Positions 32,583-41,263 of a DNA stretch of 48,190 bases are shown here, piece by piece. The position numbers were made by a program, and so were the translations under genes. The notes below the pieces were generated by a model. It searched no databases. It saw only the letters and a program-made list of their open reading frames with translations, and had not been told where the DNA came from. The stretch comes from a virus: positions 1-48,190 of IMG/VR virus record IMGVR_UViG_3300032085_000308, one strand, 5' to 3'. How positions within the stretch are numbered: the stretch's first letter is position 1; every line of letters starts with the position of its first letter.

Positions 32583-33005
32583 ATGAGTTACCTACCAGAA
32601 AAGAAGAGAAACCTAACTGAGAAACAAGAAGCATTCTTGAATCACTTAGTAGACACTGGTGGGGATTTCAAAAAGTCAGCCGAACTTGCAGGGTATTCAG
32701 GCAATCACTATCAAATATTAAAAGCACTTAAAAACGAAGTAGTGGATTTAGCCAGTGACGTACTTGCAAGGGAAGCCCCAACAGCAGCATTCAAGCTTAT
32801 AGATATAATGAAATCAGATAAGCCTGTTCCCCAAGCTAACAATAAGTTACAAGCTGCACAGACGATACTAGATAGGGCTGGTGTTGTTAAGACGGATAAA
32901 GTAGATATTAATCATAATGTTAGTGGCGGTATCTTTATACTACCAGAAAAGCATACGATTGATATAGAAGCAGAGGATGCTAGTTATGAAACTTTGGATA
33001 ACTGA
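32583..33005 (+). CDS. Terminase small subunit
   Basis: This 140-residue protein has the small-terminase N-terminus LTEKQEAFLNHLVDTGGDFKK followed by a helix-turn-helix (~27-48, SAELAGYSGNHYQILKAL), a helical middle (APTAAFKLIDIMKSD and KLQAAQTILDRAG) for oligomerisation, and a flexible acidic end. It should recognise the packaging site and regulate the large subunit encoded 1.4 kb downstream. It is the first gene of the rightward arm behind a consensus promoter, with the start codon at the predicted transcription start. Confidence 0.82.
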   Translation: MSYLPEKKRNLTEKQEAFLNHLVDTGGDFKKSAELAGYSGNHYQILKALKNEVVDLASDVLAREAPTAAFKLIDIMKSDKPVPQANNKLQAAQTILDRAGVVKTDKVDINHNVSGGIFILPEKHTIDIEAEDASYETLDN

Positions 33006-33162
33006 ACACGTTAATGAAGATGGAGCTGCAATAGGTCCATACATTAAAGCACATACAGTTGCTGAAGCAAATAGAATAGCAATACAATATGGGTTGTTAG
33101 TGTTAGGAGAAATCCAAGAACTAGAACACGAAACAGAACTAAAAAAGAAAACGGTACATTAA
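32986..33162 (+). CDS. Small hypothetical protein (58 aa)
   Basis: The ATG at 32986, within the end of the terminase small subunit gene, follows GAGG; a start three codons earlier is less likely. The product (MKLWITEHVNEDGAAIGPYI start) has an alpha/beta pattern with AEANRIAIQYGL, like small proteins that follow small terminases in marine phages. No function is known. Confidence 0.6.
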   Translation: MKLWITEHVNEDGAAIGPYIKAHTVAEANRIAIQYGLLVLGEIQELEHETELKKKTVH

Positions 33163-33163
33163 A

Positions 33164-33454
33164 ATGGCTAAAGAAAAAGATAGTAGATTAAAACGAGCAG
33201 GAGTATCTGGGTTTAACAAACCTAAGAGAACACCTAGTCATCCTAAGAAGTCACACATTGTTGTGGCTAAAGAAGGTGATAAGATAAAGACTATTAGGTT
33301 TGGTCAAAAAGGTGCTGAGACTGCTGGTAAACCTAAAGCAGGTGAGTCAGCTAGAATGAAAGCAAAGAGAAAGTCTTTTAAAGCGAGACACGGTAAGAAC
33401 ATTGCTAAAGGCAAAATGTCTGCAGCATACTGGGCTGATAAGGTTAAATGGTAG
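33164..33454 (+). CDS. Conserved basic phage protein (96 aa)
   Basis: This very basic protein contains RLKRAGVSGFNKPKRTPSHP, SHIVVAKEGDKIKTIRFGQKG, and RKSFKARHGKNIAKGKMSA ending in YWADKVKW. I recognise this pattern from many marine phages and alphaproteobacterial prophages, where it is annotated only as conserved hypothetical. Position between the terminase genes and the high charge suggest binding to DNA during packaging, or to nucleoprotein. Confidence 0.75.
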   Translation: MAKEKDSRLKRAGVSGFNKPKRTPSHPKKSHIVVAKEGDKIKTIRFGQKGAETAGKPKAGESARMKAKRKSFKARHGKNIAKGKMSAAYWADKVKW

Positions 33455-33455
33455 T

Positions 33456-33647
33456 ATGGCACAATTAGGTAGCAACGAAAAGCCTGTCCTTATGTCTAGT
33501 AAGAAGAATAAGGGTAGACTTTACAAACCTTCAGACGGTGGTAAAGGTTCTGCACCTAGAGTTAATGTGCATTCAAAACAGTATAGAGATAACTGGGATG
33601 CAATATTTGGAGGAAAGAAAGATGCCAACAAAGAAAACGAAAGCTAA
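33456..33647 (+). CDS. Small basic hypothetical protein (63 aa)
   Basis: The start at 33456 directly follows the previous stop; a longer frame into the upstream gene is not supported. The product (MAQLGSNEKPVLMSSKKNKG start) has a conserved-looking C-terminal SKQYRDNWDAIFGGKK. It overlaps the next gene by 26 bases and carries that gene's GGAGG site. Confidence 0.6.
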   Translation: MAQLGSNEKPVLMSSKKNKGRLYKPSDGGKGSAPRVNVHSKQYRDNWDAIFGGKKDANKENES

Positions 33648-33813
33648 ATCAACCGTGAATAAAGCCGGTAATTATACAAAACCGACTATGCGTAAGAGGC
33701 TCTTCGAGAAGATTAAAGCCGGTACTAAAGGTGGTAAAGCCGGACAATGGTCAGCTCGAAAAGCCCAGCTCCTTGCAAAAGAATATAAAGCCAAAGGGGG
33801 AGGCTATAAGTAA
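33622..33813 (+). CDS. Small KGGKAGQWSARKAQ-type phage protein (63 aa)
   Basis: GGAGG precedes ATG 33622. The product holds NKAGNYTKPTMRKRLFEKIK and GGKAGQWSARKAQLLAKEY, a motif recurring in small phage proteins and occasionally at the ends of larger ones. It is strongly basic, ends in Gly-Gly-Gly-Tyr-Lys, and may bind nucleic acid. Function unknown. Confidence 0.7.
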   Translation: MPTKKTKAKSTVNKAGNYTKPTMRKRLFEKIKAGTKGGKAGQWSARKAQLLAKEYKAKGGGYK

Positions 33814-33814
33814 T

Positions 33815-33940
33815 ATGAAAAGGATTAAAGAATTTATGATAAAGATGATGAACGAGCTAAACAAAGTTTATGCAAAACTATTTAAGAAGTGTTTAACACC
33901 AAAGAAAAATGTCACTAAAAGAAAGTCAAAGAAGTCTTAG
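33815..33940 (+). CDS. Small Lys-rich protein (41 aa)
   Basis: ATG at 33815 lies one base after the previous stop and opens 41 codons (MKRIKEFMIKMMNELNKVY start) ending in a Lys/Arg-rich tail (KKNVTKRKSKKS). It overlaps the next gene by 32 bases. It is cationic throughout. Confidence 0.5.
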   Translation: MKRIKEFMIKMMNELNKVYAKLFKKCLTPKKNVTKRKSKKS

Positions 33941-34157
33941 GGCTTGGACAAAACAAAAATGGCGTACCAAGAGTGGTAAGAAGTCGGCAGAAACGGGGGA
34001 AAGGTATCTCCCAGAGAAAGCTATTAAGGCACTATCTTCTAAAGAGTATGCTGAATCAACTAGAAAAAAACGAGAAGATACTAAAAAAGGAAAGCAGCAC
34101 AGTAAGCAACCAAAGAAAACTGCAAGAAAAACAAGAGCTTACAGAAAAGTAAAATGA
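33909..34157 (+). CDS. Conserved basic phage protein (82 aa)
   Basis: The product has SLRAWTKQKWRTKSGKKS, TGERYLPEKAIKALS and a Lys/Arg-rich C-terminus (KQPKKTARKTRAYRKVK). This pattern is familiar from marine phage and cyanophage genomes as a conserved protein of unknown function. It overlaps the next gene by 4 bases (ATGA). Confidence 0.7.
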   Translation: MSLKESQRSLRAWTKQKWRTKSGKKSAETGERYLPEKAIKALSSKEYAESTRKKREDTKKGKQHSKQPKKTARKTRAYRKVK

Positions 34158-34444
34158 AAGAAGGATATATAAAAAGAGCTACATCAACTATACCTTTTGG
34201 GTATCAGTTATCTGAAGAAGCTAGTTCTTTTTTAAAACCTGTTGAAGAAGAGTTAGAAGCTTTGCAGATTGCAGAGAACATGGTAGTTAATGAAGAGATA
34301 TCTTTACAAGCTGCATGTGATTGGTTAGAATATAAAACTGACAGACGCATGTCTGCTCCCGGATTAAAAAAACACATAGATAAAAAATATGGATTACGAA
34401 GCGAAAGATTGGGAACTGAACCCTCATCTTTACTTGCAAGATAA
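34154..34444 (+). CDS. Hypothetical protein upstream of terminase large subunit
   Basis: This 96-residue protein has IPFGYQLSEEASSFLKPVEEEL followed by a helix-turn-helix-like section (EEISLQAACDWLEYKTDRRMS and APGLKKHIDKK). The latter resembles the DNA-binding unit that in some phages precedes or is fused to the terminase. It overlaps the large subunit start by 56 bases, suggesting coupled translation and a packaging role. Confidence 0.6.
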   Translation: MKEGYIKRATSTIPFGYQLSEEASSFLKPVEEELEALQIAENMVVNEEISLQAACDWLEYKTDRRMSAPGLKKHIDKKYGLRSERLGTEPSSLLAR

Positions 34445-36038
34445 CGAAGGTAATTTTGTAAAGAACAAAGATGGTACGCCTCGTAAAAAAGGTGGTAGAC
34501 CTCCTAAAGATGCACAAGATGCAGCACGTAGAACTATTACCCGTAAACAAAAGAATATTCAAAAGCTAGAGCAGAAGCTCAACAACGCTAAGAAGTCATT
34601 CAAAAAACAAAAGACTACACTTGAAAAGCTGGACAATACTAAAGAAGGTATTGTTACAGAAAGTGATTTAGATACGTTACCTAAAGCTGTAAAAGAAGTA
34701 CTTGATAATCATCATGTATTCTTCCATGCTAACGAAGGACCACAGACAGACTTCCTTGCTGCTGGTGAAAAAGATGTGTTATATGGTGGAGCTGCTGGTG
34801 GTGGTAAGTCATATGCTATGATTGTTGACCCATTAAGATATGCACACAGGTCTGCACACAGAGCCTTAATACTTAGAAGGTCTATGCCAGAACTAAGAGA
34901 GATGATTGATAAGTCTCGTGAACTATATCCACAAGCATTTCCCGGTGCTAAGTTTAGAGAAGTAGAAAAGCTTTGGAACTTTCCAAGCGGTGCAAAGGTT
35001 GAGTTTGGTTTCCTTGAGAGAGATGCAGACGTATACAGATATCAAGGACAAGCATATAGCTGGATAGGGTTTGATGAGATAACCCATCTACCTACAGAGT
35101 TCAGTTGGAACTATCTTGCTTCACGTCTTAGAACAACAGACAAAGAAATACAAACGTACTTACGCTGTACTGCTAACCCCGGTGGTGTTGGTTCTAATTG
35201 GGTAAAGAAAAGATACATAGAACCAAACGAAGCCAACAAATCATTTCTAGGTAAAGATGGATTAACACGTAAGTTTATTCCTGCTAAGTTAGCTGATAAC
35301 CCTTATCTAGCAGAAGACGGTATATATGAGCAGATGCTTAAGTCATTACCACCTATACAACGTAGACAGTTGCTTGAAGGTAACTGGGATGTAGCTGAAG
35401 GAGCTGCATTCGTAGAGTTCAGTCCTGATAAACATATTATTACACCATTTGAACTGCCTGTACATTGGGAAAGAGTCAAAGCAGTTGACTATGGATACGC
35501 TGCAGAATCTTGTTGTTTGTGGGGAATAATGGATATAAACGACAATACTTTAATAATATATAGAGAATTATACCGAAAAGGCTTGACAGGAGAAGAATTA
35601 GGTGCTATAATAACTGATATGGAGACAGAAGACCCTTTTTCAGTGAATGGGGTTTTAGATACTGCAGCATGGGCAAACACAGGAACGACTGGTCCAACTG
35701 TAGGAGAAAGTTTAGTTAAGGCTGGTCATAAGTTAAGACGAGCCGATAAGAATAGAATACAAGGTAAAATACAAATACACGAGTATTTAAAGGTTAGAGA
35801 GAATGGTAGACCTAAGTTACAGATATTTAATACATGTCCTAACTTAATAAGAGAATTACAGTCTATACCGTTATCTAAAATTAACCCTGAAGATGTAGAT
35901 ACGAAAGCTTCAGACCACGCATATGATGCATTACGTTATATGATAATGAGCAGACCAAGAATGGAAAGCCCATTAGAACGTATAAGAGGTTTAAAACGTG
36001 ACATGTATAGACCAGTAGACTCAACCTTTGGTTATTAA
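34389..36038 (+). CDS. Terminase large subunit
   Basis: This 549-residue packaging motor has a basic, coiled N-terminal extension (to ~95), an ATPase domain with Walker A at 133-141 (GGAAGGGKS), Walker B Asp229-Glu230 (WIGFDE) and coupling motif near 260-266 (CTANPGG), then an RNase H-like nuclease domain with Asp367 (VDYGY), Asp424 (VLDTAA) and Asp509/Asp513 (SDHAYDAL). It translocates DNA into the prohead and cuts concatemers. The N-terminal TPRKKGGRPPKD segment looks like a DNA-contacting AT-hook-type stretch. It is followed by the portal gene after 5 bases. Confidence 0.94.
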   Translation: MDYEAKDWELNPHLYLQDNEGNFVKNKDGTPRKKGGRPPKDAQDAARRTITRKQKNIQKLEQKLNNAKKSFKKQKTTLEKLDNTKEGIVTESDLDTLPKAVKEVLDNHHVFFHANEGPQTDFLAAGEKDVLYGGAAGGGKSYAMIVDPLRYAHRSAHRALILRRSMPELREMIDKSRELYPQAFPGAKFREVEKLWNFPSGAKVEFGFLERDADVYRYQGQAYSWIGFDEITHLPTEFSWNYLASRLRTTDKEIQTYLRCTANPGGVGSNWVKKRYIEPNEANKSFLGKDGLTRKFIPAKLADNPYLAEDGIYEQMLKSLPPIQRRQLLEGNWDVAEGAAFVEFSPDKHIITPFELPVHWERVKAVDYGYAAESCCLWGIMDINDNTLIIYRELYRKGLTGEELGAIITDMETEDPFSVNGVLDTAAWANTGTTGPTVGESLVKAGHKLRRADKNRIQGKIQIHEYLKVRENGRPKLQIFNTCPNLIRELQSIPLSKINPEDVDTKASDHAYDALRYMIMSRPRMESPLERIRGLKRDMYRPVDSTFGY

Positions 36039-36043
36039 AAAAT

Positions 36044-38245
36044 ATGGCAGAAGATAGAAATACATTTTTAAACGCTGATAGCATCTATCAAGAAGTAGAA
36101 GGTGAGTCTGGAGTTCAATTAACTTTAGAAGAAGACCAACAAAGAAATCTTATTGGTATCATTAAAGGACGTTATGCTCAAGCTGAAGAAGCTAGACAGA
36201 CTGATGAGACTCGTTGGTTAAAAGCATATGAGAACTACAGAGGTCTTTATGCTAAAAGTGTTAAGTTTAGAGAATCAGAAAAGTCTAGAGTATTTGTAAA
36301 AGTTACTAAGACTAAAGTACTAGCTGCCTTTGGACAGTTAGTTGATGTTATCTTTGGTACAGGTAAGTTCCCTATAGGAATTACTGAAACTAAAATAGCA
36401 GAAGGTGAAACAAACTTTGCACATCTTGATACAGCTAGTCCTACACCCGGTTTAGAAACATCAGAAGCTGAAATACCAGATGACATAGGAAACAGAATAG
36501 ATAATCCATATGATGTTGGTTACGAAGGAGATGGTAGAACTTTAAAACCCGGTGCAAGTTTTTATAACGGTATCTTTGAAGATAGTCTTGAAGACCAAGC
36601 TGAAGAAGCTGGTATTCTTAAAGATGGCGTAAGTCCTATACCACAAAATATTGAAGTATCTCCTGCACAAAGAGCTGCAAGAAGAATGGAAAAACTTATC
36701 CATGACCAGATTGAAGAATCAAATGGAAACTCAGAATTACGAAATGCTCTTTTAGAATCTGCTTTACTTGGTACAGGGATTGTAAAAGGACCTTTTAACT
36801 TTAATAAAAAACTTCACAAGTGGGATACAGACGAAGAAGGTAATAGAACCTATAATCCATTAGAAGTTAGAGTACCTAGAATAGAGTTTGTAAGTTGTTG
36901 GGATTTTTATCCTGACCCTAACGCTACTAACATGGAAGAATGTGAGTTCGTTATACACAGACACAAAATGAACAGAAGTCAATTAAGACAGTTAAGAAAT
37001 ATGCCTTACTTTGACGATGATGCAATACGTAGTGCAATACAGATGGGTGCTAATTACGTAGAGAAAGATTTTGAAAGCCAGTTAAAAGACGATGCTAGAA
37101 GTGACGAAGATGTTAATAGTAGTTATGAAGTCTTAGAATACTGGGGAATGATGGATGCAGAGTACGCAAGAGAAGTAGGAATCGACTTACCCGACACTGT
37201 TGATGACCTAGATGAAGTACAAGTAAACATATGGACATGTGGTACTTACTTGTTAAGGGCTGTACTCAATCCATTTACTCCATATAGAATACCATACAAC
37301 GCTTTCCCATACGAAAGAAATCCTTATAACTTCTTTGGTATTGGTGTAGCAGAGAACATGGATGATTCACAACAGATTATGAACGGTCATGCAAGAATGG
37401 CTATAGATAACTTAGCAATGTCTGGTTCTCTAGTATTTGATGTAGATGAGTCTGCCCTAGTAGGTGGACAATCAATGGAAATATATCCGGGTAAAGTCTT
37501 TAGAAGACAAGCTGGAATGCCGGGACAAGCTATACACGGTTTAAAATTTCCTAATACATCACAAGAAAACTTAATGATGTTTGACAAGTTTAGACAACTT
37601 GCAGATGAACAAACAGGTATACCTAGTTATTCACACGGTCAGACAGGTGTTCAAAGTATGACAAGGACTGCTTCTGGTATGTCTATGTTACTTGGAGCAT
37701 CAAGTTTAAATATTAAAACAGTTATCAAAAACCTTGATGACTTTTTATTAAAGCCACTAGGGGAGTCTTACTTCCAGTGGAACATGCAATTCTTAGAAGA
37801 TGAGTTGGATGTTAAAGGTGATTTAGAAGTTAAGGCTACTGGAACAAATAGCTTGATGCAGAAAGAAGTTAGAAGTCAAAGACTTACTATGTTCTTACAA
37901 ACTGCACAAAGTCCTGCTATTGCTCCGTTTGTTAAAATTTCTAAACTCGTTAGTGAACTTGCCTACAGCTTAGATTTAGACCCTGATGAAATACTCAATG
38001 ACCCTGAAGAAGCTGCAATGATGGCACAAATAATAGGAATGCAAAATGCTGGACAAACAAATGGCGAGGAAGCTCAACCCGGTGGTGAACAGCCCCCAAT
38101 GGGCGGACCTGAAGGAGTACCTCAACAACCTCAAGAACTTGGAGCTACAGGCACTGGCGGTGGCAACATCGGAACAGGAAATGTACCGGTTGCAGGGGAG
38201 AGTGAGTTCTCTGGTCAGGCTGGAGCAACTGGACAAGCAGGTTAA
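36044..38245 (+). CDS. Portal protein
   Basis: This 733-residue protein has the size of P22-like portals rather than the ~535 residues of T7. Recognisable features include the N-terminal helix pair (RYAQAEEARQTDETRWLKAYENYRG), LESALLGTGIVKGP, WDFYPDPNATN, NPYNFFGIGVAENMDDSQQI, and the long helix region with TASGMSMLLGA and KNLDDFLLKPL. The last ~70 residues are Gly/Gln/Pro-rich and disordered; this tail is read in a second frame as the next gene. It forms the dodecameric vertex for DNA entry. Confidence 0.9.
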   Translation: MAEDRNTFLNADSIYQEVEGESGVQLTLEEDQQRNLIGIIKGRYAQAEEARQTDETRWLKAYENYRGLYAKSVKFRESEKSRVFVKVTKTKVLAAFGQLVDVIFGTGKFPIGITETKIAEGETNFAHLDTASPTPGLETSEAEIPDDIGNRIDNPYDVGYEGDGRTLKPGASFYNGIFEDSLEDQAEEAGILKDGVSPIPQNIEVSPAQRAARRMEKLIHDQIEESNGNSELRNALLESALLGTGIVKGPFNFNKKLHKWDTDEEGNRTYNPLEVRVPRIEFVSCWDFYPDPNATNMEECEFVIHRHKMNRSQLRQLRNMPYFDDDAIRSAIQMGANYVEKDFESQLKDDARSDEDVNSSYEVLEYWGMMDAEYAREVGIDLPDTVDDLDEVQVNIWTCGTYLLRAVLNPFTPYRIPYNAFPYERNPYNFFGIGVAENMDDSQQIMNGHARMAIDNLAMSGSLVFDVDESALVGGQSMEIYPGKVFRRQAGMPGQAIHGLKFPNTSQENLMMFDKFRQLADEQTGIPSYSHGQTGVQSMTRTASGMSMLLGASSLNIKTVIKNLDDFLLKPLGESYFQWNMQFLEDELDVKGDLEVKATGTNSLMQKEVRSQRLTMFLQTAQSPAIAPFVKISKLVSELAYSLDLDPDEILNDPEEAAMMAQIIGMQNAGQTNGEEAQPGGEQPPMGGPEGVPQQPQELGATGTGGGNIGTGNVPVAGESEFSGQAGATGQAG

Positions 38246-38276
38246 AGAAGCAATTAATAGAAAGGAAGAGGGATAA
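38046..38276 (+). CDS. Overlapping small protein in alternate frame of portal tail (76 aa)
   Basis: An AGGA-preceded ATG at 38046 opens a 76-codon frame, 200 bases of which lie inside the portal gene. The product has a structured look: NPVVNSPQWADLKEYLNNLK, LELQALAVATSEQEMYRLQG and VRLEQLDKQVKEA. This is like small proteins found after the portal in other marine phages. The portal frame over the same bases is low-complexity Gly/Gln, as expected if this frame is the constrained one. Its stop touches the next start (TAATG). Confidence 0.65.
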   Translation: MLDKQMARKLNPVVNSPQWADLKEYLNNLKNLELQALAVATSEQEMYRLQGRVSSLVRLEQLDKQVKEAINRKEEG

Positions 38277-39241
38277 TGTTAGAAAAAGATAAAAAAAGAT
38301 ACGGTTACTCTGAAGGAGAAACTGTACAAGGTACTAATTTACAAGAAGATTATGTTGCTCGTTTTGATAAGTTTATAGATAAAATGCACAGTGTCAATCA
38401 AGAAACTTATACAGGACTTGGTAAAAAATTTAAAACTAAAGATAGAAATAAATTTGTAGAATCTGAAATTAGACAACAAGCTAAAATTGCAAAACAGTTA
38501 GGGCTTGATAAATATACTTCAGAGTATATTGAAAATGCAATAAAAGAAAAAGATACAAAAGATAAAGCTACTAAAGTAGTAGAAGAAGTAAGAGCTAATA
38601 AAGCTGAAGGTGGAATATTAGACCAAGACAGATACGGAATGAAAGATGGTGGTCCGGGCATAGAAGCTTTAAGAAAAGAAGCACCAGAAGTTGTTGAACG
38701 TATGGGTTACGAAGATGGTGGAGAAATAGATGACCAAATGTTAATGGTCATGACACCGCCAATGGAATCTGAAATGGAATCTGATGATAACATGGAAGAT
38801 AACTACACAAGATTTATAATGGAAGAAGCATTAAGCGAAGAAGAAGAAGATATGCTAACTTCCAAACTAGAACAAGACGAGGAACTATCTATGTTATTTG
38901 ATAAGATAATAGATGTTGCTCAAGAATTTGCTGGGTCTGGTCCTGTTGAAGGTCCGGGTTCAGGAGTCTCTGACAGTATACCTGCTAGGTTGTCTGACGG
39001 AGAATTTGTCTTTACTGCAAAAGCTGTAGAAGAAATCGGAGAAGACACTTTAATGTCTATGATGAAAGATGCTGAAGCAAATGCAGATGAAAGACAAGGT
39101 TTAGCTGAAGGCGGAATGCCTGAAGATAATAATGTAAACGTACAAGCTGATGCGTTGTTAGGAATGGACATGTCTCCAGACCCAACACAAGAAGCTATAA
39201 ACGAAAACATGATTAAATATCAGCCTTACGTAAGAAGCTAA
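38276..39241 (+). CDS. Putative head assembly protein (321 aa)
   Basis: The protein is acidic and Met-rich, with a helical N-terminal half and a conserved-looking section GPGSGVSDSIPARLSDGEFV followed by FTAKAVEEIGEDTLM. I recognise this section from many marine phages, always between portal and capsid genes. It is not a known enzyme; a head-maturation, decoration or scaffold-accessory role is inferred from position. Confidence 0.65.
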   Translation: MLEKDKKRYGYSEGETVQGTNLQEDYVARFDKFIDKMHSVNQETYTGLGKKFKTKDRNKFVESEIRQQAKIAKQLGLDKYTSEYIENAIKEKDTKDKATKVVEEVRANKAEGGILDQDRYGMKDGGPGIEALRKEAPEVVERMGYEDGGEIDDQMLMVMTPPMESEMESDDNMEDNYTRFIMEEALSEEEEDMLTSKLEQDEELSMLFDKIIDVAQEFAGSGPVEGPGSGVSDSIPARLSDGEFVFTAKAVEEIGEDTLMSMMKDAEANADERQGLAEGGMPEDNNVNVQADALLGMDMSPDPTQEAINENMIKYQPYVRS

Positions 39242-39248
39242 ACAAACT

Positions 39249-39360
39249 AACGATAAAGCCACCCTATTAGCGTAGGCACTTTATCAAATTAATAACCGAA
39301 AGGCTACCTTTACAAACAAGCCCTCTAGTCGACATAGAGCTACCTTGTGAAACAAGCCCT
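39249..39360 (+). promoter_or_regulatory. Structured leader ahead of scaffold and capsid genes
   Basis: The 136-base gap holds several inverted repeats: GATAAAG/CTTTATC with an inner CCTA/TAGG (39249-39286), GGCT/AGCC, CTCTA/TAGAG (about 39332-39348) and CTTGT/ACAAG with a GAA loop. It also has a repeated ACAAGCCCT. It precedes the most highly expressed structural genes and may be an mRNA stabiliser, processing site or translational control element. No good promoter boxes are seen. Confidence 0.4.
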
Positions 39361-39377
39361 GAGTAGGAGAATAGAAA

Positions 39378-40250
39378 ATGACTAATACAGTCCAACAGGA
39401 AGAACAAGCGAATCCTTATAACGCAAAGAAAGATTACCACGTAGAAGATAAACCTTTTACCCCTGCTAATCAATTATATTTTGAAGAGCCTTCTGAAAAG
39501 AATAAACTCTTTGATAGTGATGACATAACTGAAGTTAAATCTACAGATAATGTTAGAACAGAAAATCTGGATACTCCTTATAAGAAACCAGATTATAAAA
39601 AAAGATATGATGATTTAAAAAAGCATTACGATAGTAAGCTTAACGAGTTTAAATCTAGAGAACAAGAGTTAATTGAAGAGGCTACTAGTAATAGAACCGA
39701 ATACAAAGCTCCTAAATCTCCAGAAGAACTAGAAGAGTTTAAAAATAACTATCCTGATGTTTACGAAGTCGTAGAAACAGTTGCTCATTTACAATCTGAG
39801 ACTAAAGCAAAAGTTCTAGAAGAACGCCTTAGTAAACTCCAAGAACGTGAAAATCAATTAGTACGACAAAGTGCAGAAAAAAGGTTAAATGAAAGACATC
39901 CTGATTTTGAAGATATCAGAAACAGTGACGATTTTCATAGTTGGGCAAAAGAACAGCCTAAGTCTATCCAAGACTGGATATACTCAAACGCTTCTGATGC
40001 TGACTTAGCTTCACGTGCTTTAGACTTGTTTAAAAAGGATTTTGGAATTGAACCTACTAAGACTAAGTCAAATTCTAAACAGACTAGAAAATCTGCTGCT
40101 GACATGGTCTCTACTAAAACAAAAAGTATAGAACCTAATCAACAAAAGGTTTGGTCTGAAAAGGAGATTGCTGCTATGAGTATTGCAGAATTTGATAAAT
40201 ACGAAAGTGAAATATCAGAAGCAATGCAGTTTGGCAGAATCGTAAAATAA
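39378..40250 (+). CDS. Capsid scaffolding protein
   Basis: This 290-residue highly charged helical protein lies directly before the capsid gene. It has a disordered N-terminus, a coiled-coil region (~75-175, KKRYDDLKKHYDSKLNEF and LEERLSKLQERENQL) and a helix-rich C-terminus ending IAEFDKYESEISEAM then a basic end (GRIVK), features typical of podovirus scaffolds. An AGGAG site precedes the ATG. It should be expelled or degraded on head maturation. Confidence 0.8.
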   Translation: MTNTVQQEEQANPYNAKKDYHVEDKPFTPANQLYFEEPSEKNKLFDSDDITEVKSTDNVRTENLDTPYKKPDYKKRYDDLKKHYDSKLNEFKSREQELIEEATSNRTEYKAPKSPEELEEFKNNYPDVYEVVETVAHLQSETKAKVLEERLSKLQERENQLVRQSAEKRLNERHPDFEDIRNSDDFHSWAKEQPKSIQDWIYSNASDADLASRALDLFKKDFGIEPTKTKSNSKQTRKSAADMVSTKTKSIEPNQQKVWSEKEIAAMSIAEFDKYESEISEAMQFGRIVK

Positions 40251-40276
40251 CTATTAAAACTTAAAGGAAATATATC

Positions 40277-41251
40277 ATGGCTCAATTTTTTGAACCCTCA
40301 ACTGATACTAATGCAAACTTTGCAAACTCCGTAAGTGGACAAACTAATAGTTTCTTCCTACCTTCCGTATACTCTAAGAAAGTTCTAAACTTCTTTAGAA
40401 AGGCAAGTGTAGTTGAAGCTATTACTAACACCGACTATGCCGGTGAGATATCTGCTTTTGGAGACTCTGTAAAAATCATTGGTGAACCAGTAATCTCTGT
40501 ATCTGATTATACAAGAGGTTCTGACACAACTGCAACTAAACTAACTGATGCTGAAACAACTCTTGTTGTTGATAGTGCTAAAGCTTTTAAATTCATCGTA
40601 GATGATATCGAAAGCAAAATGTCACATGTCAACTTCAAAGAAGTAGCTTCATCATCTGCTGCGTATGCTCTTAAAGATGCATATGATGCTGCTGTACTAG
40701 CAACTATGTTTGCTGGATGCTCTGCATCATCACCTGACCATATCATTGGTTCAGACAGTGCAACTGCTGACGCAACATTAGGACACGCTACTAACTCTGT
40801 AGACCTATTAGGCTCAGACGGAACTGGTGTAGATGCTATTGACCTTATGGCGAGATTCGCTAAACTATTAGACGAGCAAAATGTACCTGAAGAAGGTAGA
40901 TGGTTCGTAGCTCCTCCTTCATTCTATGAAGAATTAGCTAAAGCTGACTCCAAGTTAATGTCTGTTGACTTTAACGCTGGACAAGGTTCTATCAGAAATG
41001 GTTTAGTATCAAGTGGTAAACTAAGAGGATTTGATATGTACAAATCTAACAATGTTGCTGCTACATCTAACGCTACTGGTAAATGTATGGCTGGTCACAT
41101 GTCGTCAACTGCTACTGCTAATACTATTCTTTCAACTGAAGTGTTGAGAGACCCATCATCATTTGGTGATATAGTAAGAGGCTTACATGTCTATGGTGCG
41201 AAAGTACTTAGAGATGATGCTTTAGTAAGTGCGTTCTACGTAATTGACTAA
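40277..41251 (+). CDS. Major capsid protein
   Basis: This 324-residue protein has an N-terminal arm, the PSVYSKKVLNFFRKASVVEAI segment (matching N-terminal capsid motifs of T7-like and marine podoviruses), a spine-helix region (VNFKEVASSSAAYALKDAYD) and the C-terminal DIVRGLHVYGAKVLRDDAL with the usual HK97-fold closing strand. It follows the scaffold gene and is followed by a strong terminator, consistent with high-level production. Confidence 0.88.
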   Translation: MAQFFEPSTDTNANFANSVSGQTNSFFLPSVYSKKVLNFFRKASVVEAITNTDYAGEISAFGDSVKIIGEPVISVSDYTRGSDTTATKLTDAETTLVVDSAKAFKFIVDDIESKMSHVNFKEVASSSAAYALKDAYDAAVLATMFAGCSASSPDHIIGSDSATADATLGHATNSVDLLGSDGTGVDAIDLMARFAKLLDEQNVPEEGRWFVAPPSFYEELAKADSKLMSVDFNAGQGSIRNGLVSSGKLRGFDMYKSNNVAATSNATGKCMAGHMSSTATANTILSTEVLRDPSSFGDIVRGLHVYGAKVLRDDALVSAFYVID

Positions 41252-41263
41252 GTTGTCAAACTC

